A DNA stretch of 64,000 nt from positions 1 through 64,000 of the forward strand of contig NZ_BMMX01000012.1 of the NCBI RefSeq assembly GCF_014646155.1, in the 5' to 3' direction. A program made the position numbers and the translations under genes. This document shows positions 12,670 through 21,498 of this stretch, one piece after another. Under the pieces are notes generated by a model, which saw only the letters and a program-made list of their open reading frames with translations, was not told the origin of the DNA and ran no database searches. Position 1 is the first letter of the stretch. Every line of letters starts with the position of its first letter. Source of the DNA: Mangrovihabitans endophyticus (lineage in GTDB: Bacteria > Actinomycetota > Actinomycetes > Mycobacteriales > Micromonosporaceae).

Positions 12670-13260
12670 TCAGTGGCACGAGTGCGGCGCCGGGCCGTTG
12701 TCCACCAGACGGTACGTGTCGTCCAGCGCCGCGTCGCCCAGCTCCTCCAGGATCAGGTTCCCGTTCGAGGCCCGCTGCAGGTACGCCGACCGGTTGCTGA
12801 TCGCGTACTCCTCGTCGCCCACGGCGGTGATGGTGAAGCGCTGCTCGGGCTTGCGGGGGTTGCAGGATGCCCCCTCGACGCGCAGCGAGGCCGTGGTCTG
12901 CGGGTGGTACTCCTGCCAGCACAGCGGCCGGTCGTTGGCGTCGTCGTACGCCTTGATCAGGTACTCGTCGCCGCCGAGGGGCTTCGGCACGAACAGTTGC
13001 CGTCCGCTGTCGTCGTCCGCCTCGCGCAGGAAGCCGTCCTCGGGCAGGGCCACGCCCGACTCGAAGGACTGGACGCGCACGATGGTGACCCAGCGGTCGC
13101 CGGACAGCACCGGGTCGGTGGCGGCCGTGGTCGGGGTGTCCGCCTTCGCCGCGGAGCCGGTTGTCGTGGCGGCTGTGGCCGGGCCGGCGACGCCGACCGC
13201 GACCATGGCGCCGGCGCACATCACGGTCGCGGCGCGAGCCATCATCTTCGCCTTCTGCAT
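12670..13260 (-). CDS. Secreted protein with possible trefoil/ricin-like repeats
   Basis: This 196-residue exported protein starts at ATG 13260 behind an AGAGGGGG ribosome binding site. Residues 1 to about 31 are a Sec signal peptide ending GPATAA. The mature part has two Cys (CWQEY and ASCNPRKPEQRF) plus a third near the C-terminus (PHSCH). It contains repeated Q-R-F/Y-x-I style phrases (QRFTITAVGDEEYAISN, YLIKAYDDAND) that recall beta-trefoil carbohydrate-binding proteins; this is only a weak structural guess. It stands alone, divergent from an HTH gene. Function unknown. Confidence 0.75.
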   Translation of the reverse strand: MQKAKMMARAATVMCAGAMVAVGVAGPATAATTTGSAAKADTPTTAATDPVLSGDRWVTIVRVQSFESGVALPEDGFLREADDDSGRQLFVPKPLGGDEYLIKAYDDANDRPLCWQEYHPQTTASLRVEGASCNPRKPEQRFTITAVGDEEYAISNRSAYLQRASNGNLILEELGDAALDDTYRLVDNGPAPHSCH

Positions 13261-13496
13261 GGATCCCCCTCTGTCGCGATCCCCGTCCGTCCTGACGAGG
13301 ATCTCTGTATGGCACGGTGTCGACCCTCGTGGCGTCGACACATGAGGAGAGACGCGCGAGTGGCGGGGGAGCCTGCACCCCGGAACGAAGTTTTTGCGAC
13401 GACGGGTGATCCGGGGACGGGGGACCGCTTTCGCGTGTAAGAGTCAATGACCGTTCGGTTCTTGCATGGAGATCGTGCGCGCGAGAATATTCGCGT

Positions 13497-14039
13497 GTGA
13501 CGATGCGCACGCTTCACATGTTGTCGACGGGTCAGGCGGCGGTCTTGCTCCGGTCCTCGCGCGCGCACGTGGTGGATCTGTGCATGCGTGGCCTGCTGCC
13601 ATCCGTACGGGTCGGCGGGCAGCGCAGGATCCGGCGCAGCGACGTCGAGGCGTTGATCCAGCCGTCGCTGACCCGCGAGGAACTGCGATCTCTGTGGCTG
13701 CACCGGGCGGTGGCCGGCAAGGTGGTGGCGAATCCGTCGGCGGTGCTCGCCGCCGCCTCGATCAACCTCCGCCGCCTGCGCCGGCGCCATCCCGACGGGT
13801 CCGCATGGGAGTGGCTGGACCGCTGGGACGCGGTGCTCGACGAGGGCACCGAGGCGGTGCTGGAAGCGCTGACCTCGTCGGCGGAGTACGCGGTGAGGTT
13901 GCGGCGCACCTCACCGTTCGCCGGAATTCTGGCGGAGTCCGAGCGGCGGCGGATCCTGAAGGCGTTTGCGGACAGCCGGCACGATCATGCTCGGCCGTTG
14001 CGGCCGGAACGGCTGGAGCAGGTGCTGAGCAGCGTGTGA
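13497..14039 (+). CDS. Helix-turn-helix (excisionase-type) DNA-binding protein
   Basis: This 180-residue protein begins at GTG 13497. An N-terminal MerR/excisionase-like winged helix-turn-helix (about residues 8-55) contains MLSTGQAAVLLRSSRAHVVDL and the wing sequence LPSVRVGGQRRIRRSDVEALI. The rest is helical and Arg-rich, ending with RTSPFAGILAESERRRILKAF. A similar SPFAG phrase occurs in actinobacterial antitoxin-like proteins, so a toxin-antitoxin or autoregulatory role is possible, but no toxin-sized partner is adjacent. The next gene is convergent. Confidence 0.7.
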   Translation: MTMRTLHMLSTGQAAVLLRSSRAHVVDLCMRGLLPSVRVGGQRRIRRSDVEALIQPSLTREELRSLWLHRAVAGKVVANPSAVLAAASINLRRLRRRHPDGSAWEWLDRWDAVLDEGTEAVLEALTSSAEYAVRLRRTSPFAGILAESERRRILKAFADSRHDHARPLRPERLEQVLSSV

Positions 14040-14064
14040 AGCGGCGGAACGGGCCGCGTCGGCA

Positions 14065-14943
14065 TCAGCGGTGCAACCACCCCAGCAGGTCGGCGGGGGC
14101 GAGCTGGGAGGCGCGATCGCGATAGTCGGCGAATTCCTGCTCGGTGAGTAGTTCGCGTCCCGCCCCCGAGCTGCCGCGCCGGAAGAAGGCGCGGGTGTCT
14201 TTGAGCACGCCGACCGGGTTGGGGGCGAGTTCGGCGGCCCGCGAGCGCATCTGCGCGAACCCGGCCGCGTCGACGAGCTCGGGCCATCGCTGCGCGGGAA
14301 CCTCGATGCCGAGCCGGGCGGCGATGCGTCGCATCTCACCGTCCAGGTCGGCGCTCAGGTCGGCGTAGTGGACGAGGACGACGTTGGGTTCGTGCCGTCG
14401 GTGCCAGGCGTCGCTGAGGTGCCACATGACGCCGGGCAGCGAGTCCATCGCGTCGGCCGGGGCGACGTCGTGGTGAATCCAGCCGAGCAACGAGTCGTGC
14501 ATGGTGGGCGGCGTCTCCGGAGCCGCCGTCTCGTCGGGAGGGACGTTGCCGGCCAGTTCGGCGAGCCGCGCCCGATCGAGGTTGTTCCCCTGATGGAACA
14601 GGGACACGGCCATGTCGAGGGGATGCCGGGCCACCACGATGTAGGTGGCTCGCGGATCGATCGGCACGCCGTCCAGCGGCGTGTGCGTCTTGATGAAGCG
14701 GCGGTGCGGCTGGGCCTCCAGCCGGGCGTACACCTCATCGCGGTCGATCACCAGCCAGTCCAGCCACGGCGAGAGCGTGGCCAGCGGTGCGGGCAGCTCC
14801 GGCGTCTGGAAGATGAGCAGCGCGCAGATCATCTGCATCCATGTGGTGCCGCTCTTGGACCGGGTGCTGATCACGATGTCGCCGGCGCGGAATGGAAACC
14901 CGTCCCACCGGGCGCTGTCCTCATCCGATGATCGATATCGCAC
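14065..14943 (-). CDS. Sulfotransferase domain protein
   Basis: The enzyme is predicted to move a sulfuryl group from PAPS to an unknown acceptor. The 5'-phosphosulfate-binding loop is STRSKSGTTWMQ near residue 25, and a 3'-phosphate-binding motif VVARHPLDMAVS lies near residue 108. The C-terminal FRRGSSGAGRELLTEQEFADY region is typical of this family. GTG at 14943 gives a 292-residue protein starting at VRYRSSDEDSARW, the usual N-terminus. An upstream GTG at 15024 (319 residues) is possible but would overlap the previous gene. No ribosome binding site distinguishes the two. No PAPS synthesis genes are nearby. Confidence 0.85.
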   Translation of the reverse strand: MRYRSSDEDSARWDGFPFRAGDIVISTRSKSGTTWMQMICALLIFQTPELPAPLATLSPWLDWLVIDRDEVYARLEAQPHRRFIKTHTPLDGVPIDPRATYIVVARHPLDMAVSLFHQGNNLDRARLAELAGNVPPDETAAPETPPTMHDSLLGWIHHDVAPADAMDSLPGVMWHLSDAWHRRHEPNVVLVHYADLSADLDGEMRRIAARLGIEVPAQRWPELVDAAGFAQMRSRAAELAPNPVGVLKDTRAFFRRGSSGAGRELLTEQEFADYRDRASQLAPADLLGWLHR

Positions 14944-14989
14944 TCGACGGAGGATAAGGGCGGGGTGGTCGATGGCAACCGAATTTCGC

Positions 14990-15424
14990 TCAGGTGGCTG
15001 GCGCGGGTGCCGGCCGGCCGGCACCCGCGCCAGCCTGCTCGCGGGTCACACGGGCGATGGTCCGGCGCCGTTGCACGACGAAGTGGCCGCAGGTGAGGGC
15101 GTAGCCGAGGGCGAGAACGTCGCAGACGATACGCAGGCGCAGCGATACCGGCGGCAGAAGCGAAGCCGTCAGCGCGGTCGCCGTCCAGGTGCTCAGCAGG
15201 ACGGCGTTGACCGTGTCGTGCGCGACCCAGCGCGGCACGCGGCGACCGGCCTGACGTCCGACCTCATCCAGCAACGCATGGCCCATGCCGGCGGTGAGCA
15301 GGCCGAGGAGAAGCGTCGCGAACATGGAGTGCGTGCCGCCGGCGACCGCGGCCACCGCAGTTCCCCCGACGAGCAGAGCGAGCCCGCTCACCGTGCCCAC
15401 TCGCGCCCTGCGACGCTCTCTCAC
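14990..15424 (-). CDS. Small multi-pass membrane protein
   Basis: The 144-residue protein has three or four predicted membrane helices (about residues 10-30, 32-52, 70-90 and 95-115) and a Pro/Ala-rich tail. No family was recognised. It is on the same strand as the sulfotransferase, and its end overlaps the longer possible start of that gene, so the two may be co-transcribed. The GTG start at 15424 is weakly supported. Function unknown. Confidence 0.6.
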   Translation of the reverse strand: MRERRRARVGTVSGLALLVGGTAVAAVAGGTHSMFATLLLGLLTAGMGHALLDEVGRQAGRRVPRWVAHDTVNAVLLSTWTATALTASLLPPVSLRLRIVCDVLALGYALTCGHFVVQRRRTIARVTREQAGAGAGRPAPAPAT

Positions 15425-15526
15425 AGTTACTCAGAGTCGGCAGGTTGGGCCGGGGCCTGAGCCGAATGCGCTGCCGGTCGCGCCCGCGTGGCATCCCGCC
15501 CGTACGTGCGCAAGGATGGCGGCGTG

Positions 15527-16084
15527 ATGGGAAGCTTGAAGCTTGAGCCGGCTGTTTCCCGGCTCGATCTGCTGGCCGCTCCGGTGGCGGCCGCATTGGA
15601 AGTCATGCCGCCCGAGGCACCGGTCGACGGCGACCAGGTGATGGTGGCGCCGATCGATCCGGACCTGGCTGACACCGCGGCGTTCTGCGAGGCGTACGGC
15701 GTACGTCCGGAGGAGTCCGCGAACTGCGTGATCGTCGCGGGTCGGCGGGGCGAGGTGACCCGTTACGCCGCGTGCGTGGTGTTGGCCACCACGCGTGCCG
15801 ACGTGAACGGTGTGGTTCGCAGGTACCTGGACGCCCGTAAGGCCAGTTTCGCGCCGATGGCCGACGCGGTCCGTCTGACCGGCATGGAGTTCGGCGGGAT
15901 AACCCCGATCGGGCTGCCCAAGGAGTGGCCGATTTTGGTCGACTCGCGCGTGGTCGCCACCCCGCACGTCGTCGTCGGTTCCGGGGTCCGGCACAGCAAG
16001 ATCTCGGTCGCCGGCCCGGCGCTCGGCGCGCTGCCCGGAGCCGAGGTGATCGACGGGCTGGCCACGGAACCACGTTCCACGTGA
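15527..16084 (+). CDS. YbaK/EbsC-family protein (putative aminoacyl-tRNA deacylase)
   Basis: The 185-residue product fits the YbaK/ProRS-editing domain, which hydrolyses misacylated tRNAs. Visible parts are SANCVIVAGRRGEVTRYAACVVLATTRADVNGVVRR in the middle and the typical AVRLTGMEFGGITPIGLP turn followed by LVDSRVV near residue 130. ATG at 15527 was chosen because AAGGAT lies 10 bases upstream; a GTG is directly before it. The gene is convergent with the DsbA-family gene, with a 4-base gap. Actual substrate tRNA is unknown. Confidence 0.85.
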   Translation: MGSLKLEPAVSRLDLLAAPVAAALEVMPPEAPVDGDQVMVAPIDPDLADTAAFCEAYGVRPEESANCVIVAGRRGEVTRYAACVVLATTRADVNGVVRRYLDARKASFAPMADAVRLTGMEFGGITPIGLPKEWPILVDSRVVATPHVVVGSGVRHSKISVAGPALGALPGAEVIDGLATEPRST

Positions 16085-16088
16085 AACG

Positions 16089-16736
16089 TCATCGACGGGT
16101 GTCGATGATCTCCCGCCGCTGAATCTCGGCCAGGGCCTCGCGCAGCATGGCCACCTCCTGGGCGCCCTGCACGGCGAACCGGCCGTCGATCACGAACGTC
16201 GGCACGCTGGTGATGCCCAGGTCGCGCGCGGCGACCAGGTCGGATCGGACCATGTCGGCGCCCCAGCCGGACACCAGGCAGTGCAGCGCCGCGTTGCGGT
16301 CCAGCCCGATGACTCCGGCGAGGGCGGCCAGGTCGGGGAATGACCCCACGTCGATGCCCTGGGTGAAGTGCGCCCGGTGCAGCACTTCGACCATGTCGGC
16401 CTGCCGTCCGTGCCGCGCCGCCCAGGCCACCAGCCGGTGCGCGTCGAAGGTGTCGGTCGCCACCGCCCGGTCGAAGTCGAGGATCAACCCCTCGCTCGCG
16501 GCCAGCGAGGTCACCTGGGCGAACATCCGCTCGGCCCGGGCAGGGCCGCCCAGCTTGGCGGCCAGTGCCTGCTTGACCGACATCCGGCGGGGTGGCGGCG
16601 ACGGGTCCAACTGGAAGGCTCGATAGGTGATGCGCACCGGGCGGCCGAAGCCGGCAAGCGCCGCTTCGAGGCGGCGTTTGCCCAGGTAGCACCACGGGCA
16701 CGTGATGTCCGACCACACCTGAATGTCCACGATCAC
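16089..16736 (-). CDS. DsbA-family oxidoreductase (FrnE-like)
   Basis: This 215-residue protein has a thioredoxin fold with the redox motif CPWC (Cys13, Cys16) just after the first strand, an inserted helical domain, and the cis-proline region GITSVPTFVIDG near residue 170. No signal peptide is present, so it is cytoplasmic like FrnE. Its GTG start overlaps the stop of the SufE-like gene (GTGA), which indicates translational coupling. It is the last gene of a CBS-SufE-DsbA operon. Confidence 0.9.
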   Translation of the reverse strand: MIVDIQVWSDITCPWCYLGKRRLEAALAGFGRPVRITYRAFQLDPSPPPRRMSVKQALAAKLGGPARAERMFAQVTSLAASEGLILDFDRAVATDTFDAHRLVAWAARHGRQADMVEVLHRAHFTQGIDVGSFPDLAALAGVIGLDRNAALHCLVSGWGADMVRSDLVAARDLGITSVPTFVIDGRFAVQGAQEVAMLREALAEIQRREIIDTRR

Positions 16737-17161
16737 TCCGTCTGCTCGCGTACCTGGCGTTTGAGGCGCGCCAGGATCGCCGTGCCGCCGCGGACGCGCA
16801 GCGGGCTGATCGCCTGGGCGAGGCCCATGGTGGCGTAAAGATCGTCTGGCACCGCGAGGATCCCGGCCGCGTCCGCGCCCGCCAGGCCCTCGGCCAGGAT
16901 GCCGGCGAAAGCCCTGGTAGTAGGCGCCTCAGGCGGGCAGTCGAAGTGCGTCGTCACGGTGCCGTCCGGGCGCACGTCGGCCTTGAGGAAGAACGGTGTC
17001 TGGCATTCCGGGACCTGCTCCATGCCCTCGTGCGCGGCCATCCCCGCCGGCAGTGGGGGCACCGCGTCGGAGAATTCCAGCAGCATTTCGAGCACGACCT
17101 CGCGCGGCGCGGAGGCGAACTCCTCGACGATCTCGGCGAGCTTCGGCGGCATGTCGGTCAC
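16733..17161 (-). CDS. SufE-family sulfur-acceptor protein
   Basis: The 142-residue protein matches SufE, which takes persulfide sulfur from a cysteine desulfurase or sulfurtransferase and passes it to Fe-S assembly. The acceptor cysteine is Cys53 in VPECQTPFFL, and the C-terminal LRVRGGTAILARLKRQV is typical. Start GTG 17161 gives the length of the mycobacterial homologue; ATG 17152 is an alternative. In many actinobacteria the sufE-like gene abuts the rhodanese gene sseA. Here sseA is about 1.4 kb away on the other strand. Confidence 0.88.
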   Translation of the reverse strand: MTDMPPKLAEIVEEFASAPREVVLEMLLEFSDAVPPLPAGMAAHEGMEQVPECQTPFFLKADVRPDGTVTTHFDCPPEAPTTRAFAGILAEGLAGADAAGILAVPDDLYATMGLAQAISPLRVRGGTAILARLKRQVREQTE

Positions 17162-17192
17162 CCCCGCGACAGTACGCTCGGCATGGCAGCGA

Positions 17193-17585
17193 TCACGCCG
17201 ACGCGGTCGCCGGGTGGAGAGCCACGTCACTGAGGCTCAGGATGCCCACGGGCGACCGGTCGGCATCGCAGACCAGCAGCCTGCGGACCCGACGGCGGCG
17301 CATTGCCAGCACCGCCTCGTCCACCGTCGCCGACTGCTCGATCATGATCAGCTCACGGGTGGCGACCGCGGACAGGGGAGTGGCGCTGGGCCGCAGACCC
17401 TCGGCGACGACCCGGATCACGATGTCCCGATCGGTCACCAGTCCGGCGATGGTCGAGCCGTGCGTGACCACCACATCACCGATGCCTTGATCGCGCATCG
17501 CCTGGGCCGCTTCGTCCGCCATGGTGTCGTCCGGCAGATACACCACGCGGCGCGTCATCACTTCGCCGACCGCGTTCCTGTTCAT
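17193..17585 (-). CDS. CBS-pair domain protein
   Basis: The 130-residue protein consists almost only of two CBS motifs (about residues 8-60 and 75-126), which usually bind adenine nucleotides. The repeated pattern is VGEVMTRRVVYLPDDT ... GLVTDRDIVIRVVAEG and AVATRELIMIEQSATVDEA ... GILSLSDVAL. It is the first gene of the operon with sufE-like and dsbA-like genes, 31 bases before the former. Regulatory partner unknown. Confidence 0.9.
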   Translation of the reverse strand: MNRNAVGEVMTRRVVYLPDDTMADEAAQAMRDQGIGDVVVTHGSTIAGLVTDRDIVIRVVAEGLRPSATPLSAVATRELIMIEQSATVDEAVLAMRRRRVRRLLVCDADRSPVGILSLSDVALHPATASA

Positions 17586-17757
17586 GGTGAACCCTCCCCG
17601 CGTCGTCGGTGAAACGGATACCCGGGCGATTCGCCTGTTACACGTGGTGAAGGCGGTGAATCAGGGTGTCGCGATCGTCACGATGCATTTCCTCGCCACG
17701 AAGTGAAAAACTGTCACGTCGGCGGCGCATGAACTCGCGTTCAGGGGGTGAGCGGCA

Positions 17758-18525
17758 ATGGCCTGGCGGCGTTTCGTGGCGATGGGTGACAGCTTCACCG
17801 AGGGCCTCAACGACGCCTATCCGGACGGCTCCTATCGCGGCTGGGCCGATCTGGTCGCCGCCCGCCTGGCGCTCGACTCCGGCCCCGACTTCCAGTACGC
17901 CAACCTCGCGATCCGCGGCCGCCGCCTCGACCAGGTCCTGGAGGAGCAACTCGAACGGACGCTGGCCATGCGGCCGGATCTGGTCAGCTTCGCCGCGGGC
18001 GGCAACGATGTGCTGCGGCCCCGGGCCGATGCGCGGGCCCTGGTCCGCCGGATCGAGCCAGCGATCGCGCGACTGCGAGCGGTTGGCGCTGACGTGATCC
18101 TGTTCCGATTCGCCGACGTCACCGCCCACCTGCCCGCCCAGCGCATCGTCGGCGCACGGGCCGCGGTGCTCAACGACGGTGCGCAGGAGACGGCGGAGCG
18201 CTACGGCGCCATCCTGATCGACCTGTTCAGTGACGCAGCCTTCCAGCATCCGGCCATGTGGAGCGCGGACCGGCTGCACCTGTCCGCGGCCGGCCACCGG
18301 CGGGTCGCCGGTCATGTGCTGAACGCGCTCGGCGTGGGCGTGGACGAAGCGTGGATGCTGGTGCCGCCGGTGCCCGCGCCGACCCCGTGGCTGCTGGCCC
18401 GGGGCGCGGATCTGCGCTGGGCGCGGGAGCATCTGGCGCCGTGGGTCGGCCGGCATCTGCTGGGCCGGTCCTCTGGCGACGTGCGCACCGCCAAGCGCCC
18501 GGAGCTCGGCCCGGTCGGGCACTGA
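17758..18525 (+). CDS. SGNH/GDSL-type lipase/esterase
   Basis: The 255-residue hydrolase has the block I motif GDSFTEG with nucleophile Ser12, the block III motif AAGGNDVL near residue 80 and the block V motif [10 protein letters not shown] with the catalytic Asp/His near residue 180. There is no signal peptide, so it appears cytoplasmic. GGGGTGA lies ahead of the ATG as ribosome binding site. Twenty-three bases separate it from the rhodanese gene, so the two may be co-transcribed. Substrate unknown. Confidence 0.92.
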   Translation: MAWRRFVAMGDSFTEGLNDAYPDGSYRGWADLVAARLALDSGPDFQYANLAIRGRRLDQVLEEQLERTLAMRPDLVSFAAGGNDVLRPRADARALVRRIEPAIARLRAVGADVILFRFADVTAHLPAQRIVGARAAVLNDGAQETAERYGAILIDLFSDAAFQHPAMWSADRLHLSAAGHRRVAGHVLNALGVGVDEAWMLVPPVPAPTPWLLARGADLRWAREHLAPWVGRHLLGRSSGDVRTAKRPELGPVGH

Positions 18526-18548
18526 GCGGAAAGCGATACGGTGAAGTC

Positions 18549-19448
18549 ATGTCCGTCCCGAACGATCCGGCACCGCACCTGCAGGCCTATGCGCACCCCG
18601 AGAAGCTGGTCACCACCGAGTGGCTCGCCGCCAACCTCGACACTCCGGGGCTGGTCGTGGTCGAGTCGGACGAGGACGTCCTGCTTTACGACACCGGTCA
18701 TATCCCCGGCGCGGTCAAGGTCGACTGGCATCTGGAGCTGAACGACCAGCTCACCAGGGACTATCTCAACCCTGCGGCGTTCGCCGCGATGTGTCGTGCC
18801 AAAGGGATCGGTCGTGACGACACGATCGTCTTCTACGGCGACAACTTCAACTGGTGGGCGGCGTACGCGCTGTGGGTGTTCAGCCTGTTCGGGCACCGTG
18901 ACGTGCGGCTGCTGGACGGCGGTCGGCAGAAGTGGGCGAGCGAGGGCCGTACCCTGACGCGGGAGAAGACCGTCCGCGAGCCTGCCGCCTATCCCGAGCC
19001 GCTGCGCGAGGACGCGCCGCTGCGAGCCTTCCGCGATCAGGTCATGGCGCACATCTCCAGCGGTCGGCCACTGGTGGACGTGCGTTCGCCGCAGGAGTAC
19101 ACCGGCGAGCTCACACACATGGAGGCGTACCCGCAGGAGGGTGCCTTGCGGGGTGGGCACATTCCGGGCGCGGTGAGCAAGCCCTGGAAGTCCGCGGCCG
19201 GCGAGGACGGCACCTTCAAGCCGGCCGACGAGCTGCAGAAGATCTATCGTGACGACCTCGGCTTGGAGTCCGGCGATGACGTGATCGCATATTGCCGGAT
19301 CGGCGAGCGGTCGAGTCACACCTGGTTCGTCCTGCATCACCTGCTCGGCTACCCGCAGGTGCGCAACTACGACGGTTCCTGGACCGAGTGGGGCAACCTG
19401 GTGCGCGCTCCGATCGCCCGCGGCACGGAACCTGGCGGGATGAGCTGA
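18549..19448 (+). CDS. sseA: Sulfurtransferase, tandem rhodanese (SseA-like)
   Basis: The 299-residue protein has two rhodanese domains (about 20-140 and 165-290). Only the C-terminal one carries the active cysteine, Cys249 in [13 protein letters not shown]. The family transfers sulfane sulfur from thiosulfate or 3-mercaptopyruvate to acceptors. The CRIGERSSH loop is the thiosulfate-sulfurtransferase version seen in actinobacterial SseA. ATG 18549 follows a GTGAAG element. Its expected partner, the SufE-like protein, is encoded nearby on the opposite strand. Confidence 0.93.
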   Translation: MSVPNDPAPHLQAYAHPEKLVTTEWLAANLDTPGLVVVESDEDVLLYDTGHIPGAVKVDWHLELNDQLTRDYLNPAAFAAMCRAKGIGRDDTIVFYGDNFNWWAAYALWVFSLFGHRDVRLLDGGRQKWASEGRTLTREKTVREPAAYPEPLREDAPLRAFRDQVMAHISSGRPLVDVRSPQEYTGELTHMEAYPQEGALRGGHIPGAVSKPWKSAAGEDGTFKPADELQKIYRDDLGLESGDDVIAYCRIGERSSHTWFVLHHLLGYPQVRNYDGSWTEWGNLVRAPIARGTEPGGMS

Positions 19449-19469
19449 CCGATCGGGAATGCCGCATGA

Positions 19470-19483
19470 TGAACGATCGTTCA
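19470..19483. promoter_or_regulatory. TetR operator 1 (TGAACGATCGTTCA)
   Basis: This perfect 14-bp palindrome lies 27 bases before the TTG start of the TetR gene. Its AACGATCGTTCA core recurs before the carboxyltransferase gene, so it is the likely autoregulatory site of the cluster regulator. A TTGACA hexamer follows at 19492-19497. Confidence 0.7.
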
Positions 19484-19509
19484 GGGTCGGCTTGACAGCA
19501 GGATAGAGT

Positions 19510-20121
19510 TTGCCTGTGACAACGCTAGATCAGCAGCAGCGGACGGGGGCGCCCGCTCCGCGCCGGCGTTCGCGCCGGGAGGAGATTCTCGAGATCGCCG
19601 TCGGCCTCTTCGCGGCACGGGGTTACCACGGCGTCTCGATGGACGACATCGGGTCCGCGGCCGGAGTCACCGGGCCGGCGCTCTATCACCACTTCGCCGG
19701 CAAGGAGGCGATGCTGGCCGCCGCCCTGATCCCGGTGAGCGAGGGCCTTTTGCACGGTGGCCGCGAACGGGTGGCCAGGCATCCCGATGACGCGCACGCC
19801 GCGCTGACCGACCTGATCAGCTTCCACGTCGAGTTCGCCCTGGAGAACCCGGCCGTCATCGCGTTGCATCTGCACGAACTGGACCGGTTGCCGCAGGAAC
19901 CACGCCGGCAGATTCGCCGCCTGCAGAGGCTTTACGTGGAGGAGTGGGTCGGCGTGCTGACGGCGCTGCGTCCCGGCATCGACGCAGCGGAGGCACGTGT
20001 GCTCGCGCATGCCGCCTTCGGTTTGATGAACTCCACGCCGTTCCTCGGCGGCGAGGTGGACCGGGATCGCTGTGCGACCCTGCTGTGTGAGGCCACCGCG
20101 ATTGCGCTGGTCGGCCAGTAG
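19510..20121 (+). CDS. TetR-family regulator of the acyl-CoA catabolic cluster
   Basis: This 203-residue protein has an N-terminal TetR helix-turn-helix (about residues 22-68: REEILEIAVGLFAARGYHGVSMDDI then AAGVTGPALYHHFAGKEAML) and a helical ligand-binding C-terminal domain. TTG at 19510 fits the AGGATAGAG ribosome binding site; GTG at 19516 is an alternative. The gene is first in the run TetR, biotin carboxylase, HMG-CoA lyase, carboxyltransferase, acyl-CoA dehydrogenase. Two near-identical palindromes (19470-19483 and 22467-22480) are its probable operators. The ligand may be an acyl-CoA of the pathway, by inference. Confidence 0.9.
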   Translation: MPVTTLDQQQRTGAPAPRRRSRREEILEIAVGLFAARGYHGVSMDDIGSAAGVTGPALYHHFAGKEAMLAAALIPVSEGLLHGGRERVARHPDDAHAALTDLISFHVEFALENPAVIALHLHELDRLPQEPRRQIRRLQRLYVEEWVGVLTALRPGIDAAEARVLAHAAFGLMNSTPFLGGEVDRDRCATLLCEATAIALVGQ

Positions 20122-20152
20122 GGAATTCCCGCGTCCGATCGCTGATAGAAAG

Positions 20153-21493
20153 ATGGACATGATCGACTCGCTGCTCATCGCCAACCGAGGCGAGATCGCT
20201 CGCCGCATCATCCGTACCGCCAAGCGGCTCGGCATCCGCACCGTTGCCGTGTATTCCGAGGCCGACGCGGGCATGCCGTTCGTCGTCGAGGCGGACGAGG
20301 CCATCTGTGTCGGCCCGGCAAATCCGGCACAGAGCTATCGCAACACCGAGGCCATCCTGGCCGCGGCCAAGTCCACCGGCGTGCAAGCCGTCCACCCCGG
20401 ATACGGCTTCCTCAGCGAGAACGCCGACTTCGCGCGCGCGGTGGCGACCAACGGCCTGATCTGGGTCGGTCCGTCCGCGGAGGCGATCACCGCGATGGGT
20501 GACAAGATCAATGCACGCAACCTGATGGCGGACGCGGGTGTGCCGGTGGCACCGGGCACGCACGACCCGGCGGCGACCGTGGAGGCGGCGGTCGAGGCCG
20601 CGAACACCATCGGATACCCGGTGATGGTCAAGGCCGCGGCGGGCGGTGGCGGCATGGGCATGGCGGTGGCCGCCGACGAGGCCGCTCTGCGCGTCGAGTA
20701 CGACAAGGTGCACAGCTTTGCCGAGCGCATGTTCGGCGACGGTTCCGTGCTGATTGAGCGCTACTTCCCGCGCGTACGGCACGTCGAGGTGCAGATTCTC
20801 GGCCTGGCCGACGGGCGGGTGATCGCGCTCAGCGAGCGGGAGTGCTCGGTGCAGCGGCGCAATCAGAAGCTCGTCGAGGAGGCGCCCTCCCCGGCGGTCT
20901 CTCCGGAGCTGCGGGAACGCTTCCTGGCCGCCGCGGTGCGCGCGGGTGAGGCGGTGAACTACCGCAACGCCGGCACGGTCGAGTGTCTGTTGGACCCGGC
21001 CACTGGCGAGTTCTTCTTCCTTGAGATGAACACCCGTCTGCAGGTGGAGCACCCGATCACCGAGCTCATCCACGGCATCGACCTGGTCGAGCAGCAGTTG
21101 CGCATCGCTTCCGGCGAGCCGATCACCTTCTCGGTCGACGCCCCGACCAGCGGGCACGCGATCGAGCTGCGGGTCAACGCCGAGGATCCCAAGCGCTTTC
21201 TGCCCGGACCGGGCAAGATCACCACCTGGTCGGAGCCCAGCGGTGACGGCGTCCGCGTCGACTCCGGCTTCGCCGCGGATACCACGGTCACCCCGTTCTA
21301 CGACTCCCTGATGGCCAAGCTGATCGTGTACGGCACCGACCGGCAGGACGCGATCGCCAAGGCACGCGCCGCGGTGGCCGACTTCCAGATCGCCGGGCCG
21401 AAGAACAACCTGCCGTTCTTCGCCGAGCTGCTGGACAACGCGGAGTTCGTCGGCGGCGACTATGACACGGGAATCGTCGCACGGATGAGGTGA
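20153..21493 (+). CDS. Biotin carboxylase subunit without carrier domain
   Basis: The 446-residue protein is a complete biotin carboxylase module: N-terminal LLIANRGEIARRIIRTAKRLG, ATP-grasp glycine loop KAAAGGGGMGMAVA, and the catalytic segment MNTRLQVEHPITEL near residue 295. It stops after DTGIVARMR, where acyl-CoA carboxylase alpha subunits of this context normally continue for about 200 more residues through the BT and biotinyl carrier domains. No carrier lysine motif (AMKM) follows here or in the downstream genes. The stop is 5 bases before the HMG-CoA lyase start. It probably carboxylates a biotin carrier encoded elsewhere for the carboxyltransferase at 22499. Confidence 0.88.
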   Translation: MDMIDSLLIANRGEIARRIIRTAKRLGIRTVAVYSEADAGMPFVVEADEAICVGPANPAQSYRNTEAILAAAKSTGVQAVHPGYGFLSENADFARAVATNGLIWVGPSAEAITAMGDKINARNLMADAGVPVAPGTHDPAATVEAAVEAANTIGYPVMVKAAAGGGGMGMAVAADEAALRVEYDKVHSFAERMFGDGSVLIERYFPRVRHVEVQILGLADGRVIALSERECSVQRRNQKLVEEAPSPAVSPELRERFLAAAVRAGEAVNYRNAGTVECLLDPATGEFFFLEMNTRLQVEHPITELIHGIDLVEQQLRIASGEPITFSVDAPTSGHAIELRVNAEDPKRFLPGPGKITTWSEPSGDGVRVDSGFAADTTVTPFYDSLMAKLIVYGTDRQDAIAKARAAVADFQIAGPKNNLPFFAELLDNAEFVGGDYDTGIVARMR

Positions 21494-21498
21494 CAGCC

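Noticed and set aside
12290-13345. 351-codon plus-strand frame over the tautomerase relic and secreted-protein gene
   Set aside because: The opposite strand holds a protein with a good signal peptide and ribosome binding site; the plus frame has no such features.
19492-19520. TTGACA as -35 of the TetR gene
   Set aside because: A 17-base spacer places the -10 inside the start codon region with a poor hexamer, so it is probably not the real promoter.
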